This document shows, in pieces, positions 1-16,366 of a stretch of DNA of 64,000 bases (positions are counted from its first letter, which is position 1; each line of letters starts with the position of its first letter). The translations under genes and the position numbers were made by a program. The notes beneath the pieces were generated by a model. That model worked only from the letters and a program-made list of their open reading frames with translations, had not been told where the DNA came from and searched no databases. The DNA is from Ridgeia piscesae. Lineage: Eukaryota; Annelida; Polychaeta; Sabellida; Siboglinidae. The stretch lies in contig JAODUO010000553.1 of assembly GCA_025642075.2 (NCBI GenBank), positions 247,501 through 311,500 of the forward strand, read 5' to 3'.

Positions 1-675
1 ATAATTTTTTTTGGAATTCTCCGACTTTCACCTCCACCATTTTAGTGACAACGATCGTCAATATAAATGTCACAATATCGCAAAAACTACGTCACATTAA
101 GCAGTGATGTTGATGATATTGGAGAGATTAGTGGATAGCGATATACATCAATTTAAACTTGACCTTCACTGACATTCATATATCCGCCATGACGATCGAT
201 GCCAACATGTAGGTGTTTTATATATGCTTATTTAAATTGTATTACTTTTAACCTTTATTGACTTTCAAACCTCCGCCATTTTGTAATATCCACCTTTTTC
301 AAGAATGGCGCCTGACAAAATCTATACTATATCCATAACTTCAGAAAACCGTAGCTTAGACACAAACATTTGATACCAAAATACGTAACTTTTTGAAACA
401 ATAATGTGATGAATTACTCTTCACTTCTCCGCCATTTTAAAGATGACTCTAATCAAACAGTATTATTTCCATATCTTAAGAGAGCCTATTATTCCTGTAT
501 CTTAATTACGTATCGTCGGACCTTGAAGCACAGCCTTGTGAAGCACATGTTGGGTTGCGTACACCGCACGTGTTGTACGCTTCGGAAAATGTTGACAATT
601 ATGAACGACTCCTTATGTGAAAGCTCGTGATGTCAAAATTATTGATGTAAAAAAAATGTCGAAGTGACAGTTTGT
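1..675. other. left flank, no gene recognised
   Basis: No coding region is supported. The stretch is AT-rich and carries a short recurring motif, roughly 'CCGCCATTTT' preceded by a TTTCA/CTTCA run, near 30-45, 185-195, 270-282 and 428-440. This suggests an old diverged repeat. It lies downstream of the minus-strand mucin gene and may include its 3' untranslated region. Confidence 0.4.
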
Positions 676-681
676 TTTATT
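676..681 (-). terminator. possible poly(A) signal of the mucin gene
   Basis: The plus strand reads TTTATT, which is AATAAA on the minus strand, about 310 bases after the mucin stop codon at 994. It is a candidate only, because the surrounding DNA is AT-rich and other AATAAA matches occur further left. Confidence 0.3.
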
Positions 682-993
682 TGGCGCACAATTACGAATG
701 ACAGTTCACACTAGCTATGACGTAATATAGCCAACGCGTGTGTTCTCGGACGACAACTATTTAACATATAGACTACACTTGTGACTTCATTATGTAAATA
801 CCGCGCGAACGTATCAGCTCCATAACAGCTCTAGTCAACAACAGTTCGGTTTACACGCTATATATGGCCATACACGAATAGTCGTGTTTTGCTAATTCCG
901 TCAACTGTAATCGACTTAGCCGCAGTCCAGCTAAGGACAATCATAGATATGTGACAATCGACATTGTCAAAGCGCGCTAAAGCCACCTGGCCG

Positions 994-4758
<3,765 letters not shown>

Positions 4759-4847
4759 GGCGGTAGTTCAGTGTCAACTTCGCGCGATTTGTTTCGCCTC
4801 TGAAATCAACTTACACATGTAAATGTTTATTGATTTATGTAGGACCA

Positions 4848-4855
4848 TATTTATA
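4848..4855 (-). promoter_or_regulatory. candidate TATA box of the mucin gene
   Basis: The minus strand reads TATAAATA about 90 bases upstream of the mucin ATG. If transcription starts some 30 bases downstream, the 5' leader would be about 60 bases. The position and clean match support a TATA-driven promoter, usual for tissue-specific secreted proteins. Confidence 0.5.
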
Positions 4856-4859
4856 CAGT

Positions 4860-5190
4860 AATATTCCATGGTACTGTACAATATACGAAAATGCTCAATG
4901 GAAGTTAATATAAACATAAACATAGTATACATACACTGATATAATATAAAAGAGTAAATATTAGATACATTTTAAATAAAAAATTATTATTAATTAATAA
5001 CTAAATTAATTTATAATAATACTATGTTTTTAAATAATAATAATATTAAATAAATAATATTTAAAAAAATATTTAAGCACAAACATCCGACATAGTCAAA
5101 GTAATTATCTAATAAGTGCAAAACTAAAAACAAATAAATTTACAAAATAGTAAACTGTGTAACTATTCTTACTTAGTTGTAGGCTACACC
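4860..5190. other. AT-rich intergenic spacer
   Basis: Very AT-rich, with short A/T runs and no coding signal. It separates the mucin promoter from a decayed LINE tail. Confidence 0.5.
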
Positions 5191-5199
5191 AAAAAAGGA

Positions 5200-5700
5200 T
5201 CTTCAATTTACTCTGTAACATCCAACAGCGTTGCAGCTGCGCACATCTTTGGGTAACGAGTTCCACAGTTTTGGTGCAGCAACTTTAAATGCCAGATCTC
5301 CTAAAGTTTTCCTCTATGTCCAGAGCACGATAAGTGTTAAATCATCCTGTGATCTTAATCCATAATGAATGGTTCTAGGAATCAGCATTTCCATTATTTT
5401 GGTTCATGGCCATGTAAAGAATTAAACGTCAGTACGCATATATTGTATTTAATGCGAAATTCCACTGGCAAACATGCAGTGAAATGACTTCAGTATGGTC
5501 AAACTTGCCGATTCTAAACAACAATCTGGCTGCGGAGTTTTGAACTATTTGCAATTTATGTATAAGGTATTTGGGTAAGTTGATCAGAAGAGTGTTACAG
5601 TAATTAATATGGCTGTGGACCAGATCATGTATCAGTTTCTCTACACTCTGTTGATCGAGATATTTTCTCACTTTTCAATGTTATGCAGTTGTGCATAAAC
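5200..5700 (-). mobile_element. decayed non-LTR retrotransposon (LINE) reverse-transcriptase tail
   Basis: Minus-strand frames show the C-terminal end of a LINE polymerase in pieces. At 5429-5671 there is a segment with INYCNTLLINLPKYLIHKLQ and VQNSAARLLFRIGKFDH. Nearer the 3' end (about 5215-5310) another frame reads GDLAFKVAAPKLWNSLP. Both are signatures of the region after the RT domain in CR1/jockey-like elements. Frameshifts and stops show that it is dead. The 5' part of the element is absent. Confidence 0.75.
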
Positions 5701-6655
5701 AGCCCGACATTTAATTGAAGTTGACATGTTCAATGCATGTACCTCATTGCATCAATTAACGAACACATTACATATCAACAAATCCGATGAAGAACAAGAG
5801 AACTCATGAAAATTACCATTCCCAATACCAACAAACTACCTTACGTCACCTGTCGTGACCATATAGACTTGAAACAATTATGGCAAAGTTAACCCGCTAT
5901 AGTGAAATCCGAGTGTATCGGCCGAGATATAGTGGTAGAATAAGTATGCATGTCCGGAGAAGCAGTTTAGGCGTACATTATGCACAACTTAATAACTTGG
6001 AACGCTGCGTACAATCGTTAGTTATTGACAAGTGTTCAAATAATAAAACACCTACCTTTTTCGTACGTATATAATTATCGTTATGTTGACTTGTTAAATA
6101 TGCGATTTCTGAGCACAGTGCGAACACACGCTGCGTGAGATGTTTTTCGGACTATGAGTGTGAGTGTGCACCTTCCACGCTGCTGATAAACATAGCAGGT
6201 ACTCGTATTGCTTTCTGTTATTGGCCAGAAGAATGATATTTCAACTGGTTGCAACACTTGCGACGTGCCTACAACGATCAGCTGATCAGCGAAAAAAAAT
6301 CCGGAAAGGGAGTAGCCGACAATGTGTTAACAGGGCATGATTTATGACGTCTTTTTGGTGTGAAACACATTCCGAAAGGGAGTAGCCGAACATGTGTTAA
6401 CAGGGCATGATTTGTGACGCTGTTTGACTTTAAGAAACAACCACCTATTTCCGAAATGTTTAGTGAGTCTAGATTTATTTTGATGCTACTTAAAAGCTGA
6501 CATATTCGCTTAGTTTCCATAGCAGCCATTAAAATGGTGGTGTACCGTATCAGTAGCGATGGGTTTACCAAGAGCTTTATATGTATCTATATATCATAAG
6601 CTAATGCAGCAGTCATAACTGTTGCAGAAACATGACTAGATGATACTGTGTACGA
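5700..6655. other. intergenic, no gene; contains a 70-bp tandem duplication
   Basis: No gene is supported. Segments at 6301-6349 and 6371-6419 are near-identical direct copies sharing AAAGGGAGTAGCCGA and GTGTTAACAGGGCATGATTT. Confidence 0.5.
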
Positions 6656-6659
6656 CAAC

Positions 6660-6661
6660 GA

Positions 6662-6742
<81 letters not shown>

Positions 6743-6764
6743 ACACAGACAGACACACACAGAG

Positions 6765-6812
<48 letters not shown>

Positions 6813-6970
6813 ACACACACCACACACACACACACACAACACACACACGCACACGCACACGCACACACACACACACACAACACACACAACAACAACACAC
6901 ACACACACACACACGCACACGCACACACACACACACACACAGACAGACACACACACACACGCACACGACA

Positions 6971-7015
<45 letters not shown>

Positions 7016-7162
7016 ACAGCACACACACACCACACCACACCACACGCACACGCACACGCACACGCACACGCACACGCACACGCACACGCACACGCACACG
7101 CACACGCACACGCACACGCACACGCACACGCACACGCACACGCACACGCACACACACACACT
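6660..7162. repeat. compound CA / CACACG microsatellite
   Basis: About 500 bases of (CA)n with imperfect interruptions, ending in a regular CACACG hexamer run from about 7043 to 7150. Long open frames here on both strands are artefacts. Confidence 0.95.
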
Positions 7163-7164
7163 AT

Positions 7165-9080
7165 GCGCCATTGGCGACCACGGATAATTTGGGATTCATG
7201 AAATTTTCTGTTATCGTTCACCGTATCTGAGGCCATGGAAATATAGGTTATATAAAACAGTTTAGAAAGCTATGCCAGGCTTTTAAACATTCGTAGCTAT
7301 TTAGTAACATTTTATTAATTAATATGGAAGCGATGTTATAACAAATGACTATGAAACAGTAAATCAGTTGTACTCACGTCGCGGTCGATTATCTCCAGCA
7401 CGTGGCGTCGGGATGCAGCAGATAATCATTTGGTCGCTATATGGAGCCAACAAATGCAATATTTGCCAAAACATTGATATGGGCGCTTTGCCCCAACATG
7501 GGCGCTATGGCCCACCTATTATATTCTAGGTAAAATGTAACAGCTAACAGTTACTGAATATTACGATCACCATCCTTTTTAATAATACTGGTTGCTGCGG
7601 ATAAGCCAAAATGGGATTTTTGGTATTTCATCAGACACAAATTTCATTTAATAAGACATATATTATCATACCACCATAATAAGACAACTATTACAAGAAA
7701 GAGCAAGCCGAGCTCCATTTGACTATTTATATTCCTATTAAAGCCATACCACTGCTTTTGTAGACTAAAGAAGCAATATTGACTACTAGGGACATTTTCA
7801 TTAGTTTCAACCATATATAATTGAAACAGTTGACCTCATGTGGAAAACATTCAGTCAGATATTACTGGAAATACTAGAAAGTGTTGCATCACTAAAAGGT
7901 ATGAGGCCGAAACAGCGTATTGAACCGTCATTTATTGGAAATATCATAAGAATGATAAGTGGAAGAAACAAAGCATGGTAAATTTTCAGGAAGCTTAACG
8001 GCTCTGGGTATTTTACAGAATACAGGCGACGGAGAAATAAAATAAACGCTGCAAAAAAAAAAAAAGTGTTCAAATGTTCATGCTTTTGTTTGATCAAGGC
8101 GGGGGGAGGAGAACGCCAGGGAGACGCCAGGGAGACGCCAGGTCGCGCAAGCTGTTTACGGCAATACTCGAACGTTTTTATCTCGGAGACAGACCTGAGA
8201 AACCAGAGGTTTTATAATAGACGTAGAATATCTTAAAGTCATCTTCCCTTCACCAACGACATACTCGTCAGCGCTAATATACCGAACTGTAACAAAGCTA
8301 GCTGATGAAAATGAAAATCAAGGTATGATGGAAAACTATACGTCAATATAACTATGTCAACACCATTCAGACAAAGAGCGTTGAAAGCGATGTCTACCTG
8401 GAAGAGCGATTCAGCACCAGGAACAAAAACAGAAACACAAGGACACTCACGACCGACTAGAGAGCATTCGAACACGTGAGCCAATTAGAAGCGCTCTCTC
8501 GTTACATGTCTGGCCACTCGCCAATCCGATGCACTCTTTCTTCGCATGTCTGGCTACCCATCCGCTACCGTCCAAAGTGTTTAGTTTTATTTCGTTTCCA
8601 CGAGGACGCATGAGGTGATAATAACGGTTATGGTCTGTCAGCAGTTATTACAACACGCTTCGCCTCGCCGTCTAGACGACACAACACTCTGCTAAATATA
8701 ACCGAGAGCGAAATGCCGACACCCTGCTATTATAATGCGCAATAGGCGGGCCTTATTGCGTGACGTCCTGACAGAATGCTAAATGAGCCGGTTACTTGTA
8801 TGTCTATGTGTTTATATTATTATATAGGCGACATGGTCTAGGCCTATTATGATTCCTTTATCTGTAGCGAACTATTTAGTGAAAATGAAACCATGGCTTT
8901 TTAACGTGTTTTTTTAACATTTCACTTAACCGGCAATATATCTACTAAATGTCGGGGTACGCAGTTAAGTTTGGTATCACCTTGTGATGGAAAGCAACAT
9001 ACGTATAAGCAGCAGAGTTTGTATTTGTTAGACACACTTTGTGACGTTCCATTTCTTCCGTTGTCTCCATCGCTTAGTCT
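7165..9080. other. intergenic, no gene recognised
   Basis: Short open frames exist but none shows a recognisable domain or coding pattern. Minor features are a direct repeat of ACGCCAGGGAG near 8114-8140 and three copies of AGGTTAGGTCAACTT at 9090-9140. A minus-strand stretch near 7375-7450 ends in GTGAGT and looks exon-like, but I could not place it in any gene. Confidence 0.4.
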
Positions 9081-9261
9081 TGGTGCTTAAAGGTTAGGTC
9101 AACTTGAAGGTTAGGTCAACTTAAAGGTTAGGTCAACTTCCGTTTTATTTCGTTCTTACTCATTAAGAATGAAAAAAAAATGAAACCTTCATAGAATCAG
9201 ACACCATTTTAAATATAATCAATGATTAAAAGCAGGTTCCCTTTTTCATCAGCACGTTCCC

Positions 9262-11969
9262 GTTTCGTTTGAGTTTCCCTGTTCGTCTGAGTTTCCCCGT
9301 TCGTCTGAGTTTCCCCGTTCGTCTGAGTTTCCCCGTTCGTCTGAGTTTCCCCGTTCGTCTGAGATTTCCGTTCGTCTGAGTTTCCCCGTTCGTCTGAGTT
9401 TCCCCGTTCGTCTGAGTTTCCCCGTTCGTCTGAACTTCCCCGTTCGTCGATCTGAGTTTCCCCGTTCGTCTGAGTTTCCCAACTTTCCCCGTTCGTCTGA
9501 GTTTCCCTGTTCGTCTGAGTTTCCCCGTTCGTCTGAGTTTCCCCGTTCGTCTGATTTCCCCGTTCGTCTGAGTTTCCCCGTTCGTCTGAGTTTCCCAACT
9601 TTCCCCGTTCGTCTGAGTTTCCCGTTCGTCTGAGTTTCCCGTTCGTCTGAGTTTCCCCGTTCGTCTGAGTTTCGTTCGTCTGAGTTTCCCCGTTCGTCTG
9701 AGTTTCCCCGTTCGTCTGAGTTTCCCTGTTCGTCTGAGTTTCCCCGTTCGTCTGAGTTTCCCCGTTCGTCTGAGTTTCCCCGTTCGTCTGAGTTTCCCCG
9801 TTCGTCTGAACTTCCCCGTTCGTCTGAGTTTCCCCGTTCGTCTGAGTTTCCCAACTTTCCCCGTTCGTCTGAGTTTCCCCGTTCGTCTGAGTTTCCCGTT
9901 CGTCTGAGTTTCCCCGTTCGTTTGAGTTTCCCCGTTCGTCTGAGTTTCCCTGTTCGTCTGAGTTTCCCCGTTCGTCTGAGTTTCCCCGTTCGTCTGAGTT
10001 TCCCTGTTCGTCTGAGTTTCCCCGTTCGTCTGAGTTTCCCCGTTCGTCTGAGTTTCCCCGTTCGTCTGAGTTTCCCCGTTCGTCTGAGTTTCCCAAATTT
10101 CCCCGTTCGTCTGAGTTTCCCTGTTCGTCTGAGTTTCCCCGTTCGTCTGAGTTTCCCAACTTTCCCCGTTCGTCTGAGTTTCCCGTTCGTCTGAGTTTCC
10201 CGTTCGTCTGAGTTTCCCCGTTCGTCTGAGTTTCCCCGTTCGTCTGAGTTTCCCCGTTCGTCTGAGTTTCCCCGTTCGTCTGAGTTTCCCCGTTCGTCTG
10301 AGTTTCCCCGTTCGTCTGAGTTTCCCAACTTTCCCCGTTCGTCTGAGTTTCCCCGTTCGTCTGAGTTTCCCCGTTCGTCTGAGTTCCCCCGTTCGTCTAA
10401 GTTTCCCCGTTCGTTTGAGTTTCCCCGTTCGTCTGAGTTTCCCCGTTCGTTTGAGTTTCCCCGTTCGTCTAAGTTTCCCCGTTCGTCTTGAGTTTCCCCG
10501 TTCGTCTGAGTTTCCCCGTTCGTCTGAGTTTCCCCGTTCGTCTGAGTTTCCCCGTTCGTCTGAGTTTCCCCGTTCGTCTGAGTTTCCCCGTTCGTCTGAG
10601 TTTCCCCGTTCGTTTGAGTTTCCCCGTTCGTCTGAGTTTCCCCGTTCGTTTGAGTTTCCCCGTTCGTCTGAGTTTCCCCGTTCGTTTGAGTTTCCCCGTT
10701 CGTCTGAGTTTCCCCGTTCGTCTGAGTTTCCCCGTTCGTCTGAGTTTCCCCGTTCGTCTGAGTTTCCCCGTTCGTCTGAGTTTCCCCGTTCGTCTGAGTT
10801 TCCCCGTTCGTCTGAGTTTCCCCGTTCGTCTGAGTTTCCCCGTTCGTTGAGTTTCCCGTTCGTCTGAGTTTCCCCGTTCGTCTGAGTTTCCCGTTCGTCT
10901 TGAGTTTCCCCGTTCGTTTGAGTTTCCCGTTCGTTGAGTTTCCCGTTCGTCTGAGTTTCCCCGTTCGTCTGAGTTTCCCCGTTCGTCTGAGTTTCCCCGT
11001 TCGTTTGAGTTTCCCCGTTCGTTTGAGTTTCCCTCGTTCGTCTGAGTTTCCCCGTTCGTCTGAGTTTCCCCGTTCGTCTGAGTTTCCCTGTTCGTCTGAG
11101 TTTCCCCGTTCGTCTGAGTTTCCCTGTTCGTCTGAGTTTCCCTTTCGTTCGTCTGAGTTTCCCAGTTCGTCTGAGTTTCCCAACTTTCCCCGTTCGTCTG
11201 AGTTTCCCCGTTCGTCTGAGTTTCCCCGTTCGTCTGAGTTTCCCCGTTCGTCTGAGTTTCCCCAGTTCGTCTGAGTTTCCCGTTCGTCTGAGTTTCCCCG
11301 TTCGTCTGAGTTTCCCGTTCGTCTGAGTTTCCCCGTTCGTCTGAGTTTCCCCGTTCGTCTGAGTTTCCCAACTTTCCCCGTTCGTCTGAGTTTCCCCGTT
11401 CGTCTGAGTTTCCCCGTTCGTCTGAGTTTCCCCGTTCGTCTGAGTTTCCCGTTCGTCTGAGTTTCCCGTTCGTCTGAGTTTCCCCGTTCGTCTGAGTTTC
11501 CCGTTCTTGTCCGTTCGTCTGAGTTTCCCCGTTCGTCTGAGTTTCCCCGTTCGTCTGAGTTTCCCCGTTCGTCTGAGTTTCCCCGTTCGTCTGAGTTTCC
11601 CGTTCGTCTGAGTTTCCCCGTTCGTCTGAGTTTCCCGTTCGTCTGAGTTTCCCCGTTCGTCTGAGTTTCCCCGTTCGTCTGAGTTTCCCGTTCGTCTGAG
11701 TTTCCCCGTTCGTCTGAGTTTCCCGTTCGTCTGAGTTTCCCCGTTCGTCTGAGTTTCCCCGTTCGTCTGAGTTTCCCCGTTCGTCTGAGTTTCCCCGTTC
11801 GTCTGAGTTTCCCCGTTCGTCTGAGTTTCCCCGTTCGTCTGAGTTTCCCCGTTCGTCTGAGTTTCCCCGTTCGTCTGAGTTTCCCCGTTCGTCTGAGTTT
11901 CCCCGTTCGTCTGAGTTTCCTCGTTCGTCTGAGTTTCCCCGTTCGTCTGAGTTTCCTCGTTCGTCTGAG
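9262..11969. repeat. 2.7-kb minisatellite, 18-bp unit
   Basis: About 150 copies of an 18-base unit (GAGTTTCCCCGTTCGTCT) with a common 17-base variant missing one C and sporadic longer units carrying CCCAACTTT. The 17-base variants shift frame repeatedly. All frames of the unit lack stops, so the long open frames (minus-strand reading as ETQTNG, GNSDER or GKLRRT) are not evidence of a protein. Confidence 0.95.
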
Positions 11970-11989
11970 CACTCGAGATGATGGATTTT

Positions 11990-12555
11990 TTAAACAAGAT
12001 TTGTATAAACGTCCCGCGTGTGCTGCGAGCACGCAAGCTTATATTACAAAAGCGGTGGGTTTTTTTTAACAATAATAAATGAAACAATACCATGTTAATA
12101 TTATTTTAAAAGCAGCGAAACCTTCTTTTTCTACTAGCATATGTTTCCCATACTATTCATATTTTGTTTAAATTTCAGTGATTTATTGTTCCGATAATTA
12201 ATAAAGTGTTTTGTCCAAAATAATTATTGCATATATGGTGGTGGAATTATCATTCATAAGTAAAACAAATAGCTTGAGTAATATTTTCTTATGCATATTG
12301 TGTGTATATGATGAACGAAAATTATTGTTACGTCGTAATTACTTTAATTATTTTACCATTTTAATTATTTATTACAATCAACCATACCTATACATTCATT
12401 TATCACTATTATTGGAATTTGAATGGTATTTTGTGTCTAATCTGTAATTTAGTTAATTATATATACTTTATTTTTAATATTTACTTCAAAATATTACCTG
12501 TGAGTAGAATTCTTCTTAATGTATTTGTTTTAATAGCAGTATATTGTGAAGCGCC
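11990..12555. other. AT-rich intergenic spacer
   Basis: AT-rich, with no coding signal. It lies between the 18-bp array and the plus-strand LINE tail. Confidence 0.45.
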
Positions 12556-12559
12556 ACAA

Positions 12560-13480
12560 CAATTAAAACTGATGCAGATAGACCAGCAATTACAAGATGA
12601 TCTGAATAAGATGACCAAATGGTCTGAGAAGTAGCAAATGCTGTTTAATTATGGGAAGTATAAGTGCCTCCACTCAGGACATGGGAATGAAGACGCACAA
12701 TATACAATGGGTGGCACTGTACTAAATACTACCGTAAAGGAAAACGATTTAGGGTTAACTATTAACTGATATGAAGGTATCAGAGCAGTGTGGAATTGCA
12801 GCAGCGAAGGGAAACCAAATTCTTGGATTAATTAGGCGAAATATAGTGTACAAAGAAAAAGAACTAATAATACCGCTGTACAAAACAATAGTTAGGCCTC
12901 ATTTAGAATATTGCATACAAGCATGGAGGCCATATCGCAAGAAGGATATTGATATGCTAGAAAGAGTACAAAGGAGAGCAACCAAAATGATACCAAAAAC
13001 TCAGGAATATTAGTTATGAAATGCGTTAGCCCTAATTTAGAATAGTGCATACAGGCATGAAGGCCATATCGCAAGAGGGATTTTGATATACCTGAAAGAG
13101 TACAAAGGAGAGCAACCATAATGATACAAAAACTCAGGAATATTAGTTATGAAATGCGTTAGCCCTCACTTAGAATATTGTATACAAGCATGGAGGCCAT
13201 ATCGCAAGAAGGATATTGATATGCTAGAAAGAGTACAAAGGAGAGCAACCAAAATGATACCAAAACTCAGGAATATTAGTTATGAAATGCGTCTAAAAGA
13301 ATGTGGTTTAACAACACTAGAAACCAGGAGATTGAGAGAAGATCAGATAGAAGTGTTTAAAATATTGAATGGGCATGAAAATATTGGCAGAAATATTTTT
13401 TCTCGGTTAAGGAAGAGAGGACTAGAGGACATGGAGTTACATTAGCAAAGAAGCAGTGTAGACTAGATATTGTTAAATGT
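12560..13480 (+). mobile_element. decayed LINE reverse-transcriptase tail with internal triplication
   Basis: Plus-strand fragments match the C-terminal part of a jockey/CR1-like polymerase: LQDDLNKMTKWSEK, then MLFNYGKYKCLHSGHGN, then CGIAAAKGNQILGLIRRN, IIPLYKTIVRPHLEYCIQAW, RVQRRATKMIPK and CGLTTLETRRLREDQIEVFK. A TAG replaces an expected Trp codon after the first fragment and a TGA with a frameshift precedes the third, so it is a pseudogene. The piece PHLEYCIQAWRPYRKKD onward is present three times in tandem with a period of about 133-134 bp (starts near 12897, 13031 and 13164). Confidence 0.85.
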
Positions 13481-13509
13481 TTAAAAATAAAATCGACATA
13501 TACCTAAGA

Positions 13510-15988
13510 AGGGGGGGGGTACATTTAGATAGATAGGTTGGACTCTCGATAACCCAAACGGCTTCCTTGTCCACCTGCCATCTAAAGGTTGATTCTCTAG
13601 GTGGCAATCTTGTTAAACAATTATGGAAATAAATATTGTTACAGTACAAGAAAACTTATAATTTCCTGCAGATCGTAGTGATGATGATAATTTATTATTA
13701 TTATATTATGCATAATTAATTAAACTATTTCGCACGTGCGAATGCAGTGGAAATCTTCGCGCGCACCAACGCGCCGTCTAACGGTATTTTGTGTAAAGCT
13801 AATTTATATAGCGAGTTTACTGTAATATAGGTACTGCGTGTAGCCGAAGATATCGAGTTGCCGTCTGTCGAGATTTGCGCGTTTATTTTGAATTTTCTTC
13901 GTTAGAATGATTTTGTTCTTGTAACGTAGTGTATGTATAATTTATTATGTATGTACGATATGCGAGAAGTTTGGCGGCTGTTGGTAATCGTTTTCATGGT
14001 CAATCCAACCCGACCGTGACTGTCAATTCCAACGAATTCACTGGACCACTTTCAGAACTTCTGGTCGATTCAAACGGTAATAAAACAGGCAGCTGTCTTT
14101 CGCTGTACTATTGCTACAACCGTATGAGGACAGTGTGGCATATTGCTGTCGCGATTTCGTTGCAAACCGACATAAGCGCAGTGGCGTAGCCAGTGTCATA
14201 CTCAACGACTTGACACAGCCATGTGCTACAACGCTAAGGGGCGAATCCCGATCTTTATTCTGATTGGATGATTATTACAAACATTAGGTAATGGTGCGCC
14301 ATGCATGTCAAACTAAACAGTTACACATATAATCTGTAACAGCCAGGATTTTGCATTGGAGGGGGCCACCCGACAACCAAGCAAACTATGTATATGTATG
14401 TATATATATATAATTCAAACCCAACTCGTCTAAAATGAATACCGACATGACAATCAAGTTCACTGACCAATGTAGCTGGCAATTCAGCAAAACCATTCAC
14501 AGAAGGCGTCAAGGTTAGAAAGTCAGAGAGAAACGACACATAATTAAACAGACATGAACACAAAACCTCCTGAATATCACGTTACCACAATACATCATGC
14601 TCCCACACACGAAACAGCAATCCCAACAAGTACATACAATTCCAGGCACGCATCAATACATACGCATACTTTTTCTACCCGAGAGTCAAAAGCCTGACAC
14701 CTACTCCCCCCAGAAATCATAAGCATACTGACACTACACCCATTCCAATAAACCCTCAGTACTGTCCACCTTGTTGCTCCAGCCCACCTCACCAGACTCT
14801 AGATTAAAATTAGATATAGACTGTTTTTAATCTGCACAAATTATTACATTTGTTTACAGTTATTTGTACGTTTCAATTCTTTTATTCTAAATTCACTTTC
14901 ATGTTCATGCACCCAAGCAATGCGCACCGCACAACTCCTATGTTAGCCCCAGAAGCGGTTGCGTGGAGTCCATACACCCCTACGTAACATCAGCCTATAG
15001 TTGAGCCGACTATTGTTTAAAGCTACTGATATTGCTTCGGCAGTTGGTAAAGACAAATGATGCACGATTCAATGGAAATCACGATTACAGAAACACGATT
15101 TGCATATTTGTGAACATATAATTGTTTTAATGGGAGTTTCCATGACCTTGCTACGAATATTATATTTTTATATCCTAACGATGGTCGACACAAATATTGC
15201 CTGCCTTAATCAACGTTGACTATAGAACACAGGTGGCACCCGAGTTTCAGCTAAAAAAGGAAGTGTATGTATGTCTACAAGTATAAAACGTCTTCTCTAT
15301 CGGTGTATATGTATATAGCACTATCCAATCTACAAACAGATGTGGTTGTCACTGCAAGTTTTCACAGCAGTGTTAATTCACTGACGACATACCTTACTAG
15401 TGTGACCTCTAACCCCACTTTTTCGGTTATAATACAAAGAATTTAAATAAAACAAAGAAAAAATTTACGAAACAATCGACACATTGTACATTCGACACAT
15501 GTACATTCTCAAAAATTTACATTTAAACCCAAAACTTGTCAATCCAGCTTTCAAAGCTTGGAAGATGTATTGATGTATTTGTGTGACTAAGAGCCCCGTC
15601 CTACTGTACAATAAATGTGGATGTTGTTGTTAAGCGGGAGATTGGGAATTTGTTAAGCATGACCAATCGTCTTGAGTTGTCCTTTGACCACGAGTCCACA
15701 ACAAGGGCTGTTGAGGATCTAACAGCATAAGATCAAGTAACAAAATTAGGTTTGGTTTTCAACACACACATATATTTTATCTTGCTATCACACAAGCATA
15801 GATACAGTGGCATTTTGAGCTTGACGGCAGATGACAAGACAAGCTATAAAACAACTGGCAGTTTGCCACCACATGACCACAAACACAATGAGTTATAATG
15901 ATCCAATGTCATAGGCTGTGACTCAGTGACAGTCACAAGTGTTGTCTCAGGATGATGTGTCAGGATGAGAGGTGACATGAAGACTGTC
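13510..15988. other. intergenic / TOMM22 3' side, no further gene recognised
   Basis: Nothing with a recognisable domain was found. The part nearest 15988 should hold the TOMM22 3' untranslated region. No convincing poly(A) signal is close to the stop; the nearest minus-strand AATAAA I saw is at 14881-14886, about 1.1 kb away. Confidence 0.4.
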
Positions 15989-16099
15989 CTATCTGGGTAT
16001 GGAGCCCGGGGGGCCAGCAGTGAGGGGGGGCATTGCTCCCATCATTCCTGGTGCTCCCATCCCACTGCCTGCAACAGCTGCATTGGGACCGAGCAGGAT
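15989..16099 (-). CDS. TOMM22: TOMM22 exon 3 (C-terminal tail)
   Basis: 36 codons plus TAG at 15989-15991, acceptor TTCCAG. It begins ILLGPN as in other Tom22 proteins and continues with a Gly/Met/Pro-rich tail. Confidence 0.92.
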   Translation of the reverse strand: MLLGPNAAVAGSGMGAPGMMGAMPPLTAGPPGSIPR

Positions 16100-16333
16100 C
16101 TGGAACAATGAGATAAACTGGTCAGTGTGTGTGTGTGCACGTGCGCACGTTTAATGCTGCCTATCCTCCTTAGCGTCCTAGCACTTTCATACATCGCAGA
16201 CTCACGCATTGTTTTACAATTATGGGTTTGCTTAATCTCTTGGTTTTGTCGCGCCATTGAGCTTGATCTTCGAGGATATTGGCGTATAAGAAGTCGTTAT
16301 TATTATTAATATTATGTGTGTCTGTGTGACTGT

Positions 16334-16366
<33 letters not shown>

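Noticed and set aside
7375..7450. Exon-like minus-strand stretch ending at GTGAGT
   Set aside because: The frame is short, with no recognisable domain and no partner exon found.
9226..12093. 955- and 927-codon minus-strand frames reading ETQTNG / GKLRRT repeats
   Set aside because: 17-bp variants shift the frame throughout, and the frame stays open only because every frame of the unit is stop-free. There is no domain at either end.
13947..14189. 80-codon plus-strand frame as a gene
   Set aside because: It has no recognisable domain, no splice context and ordinary length for chance in this composition.
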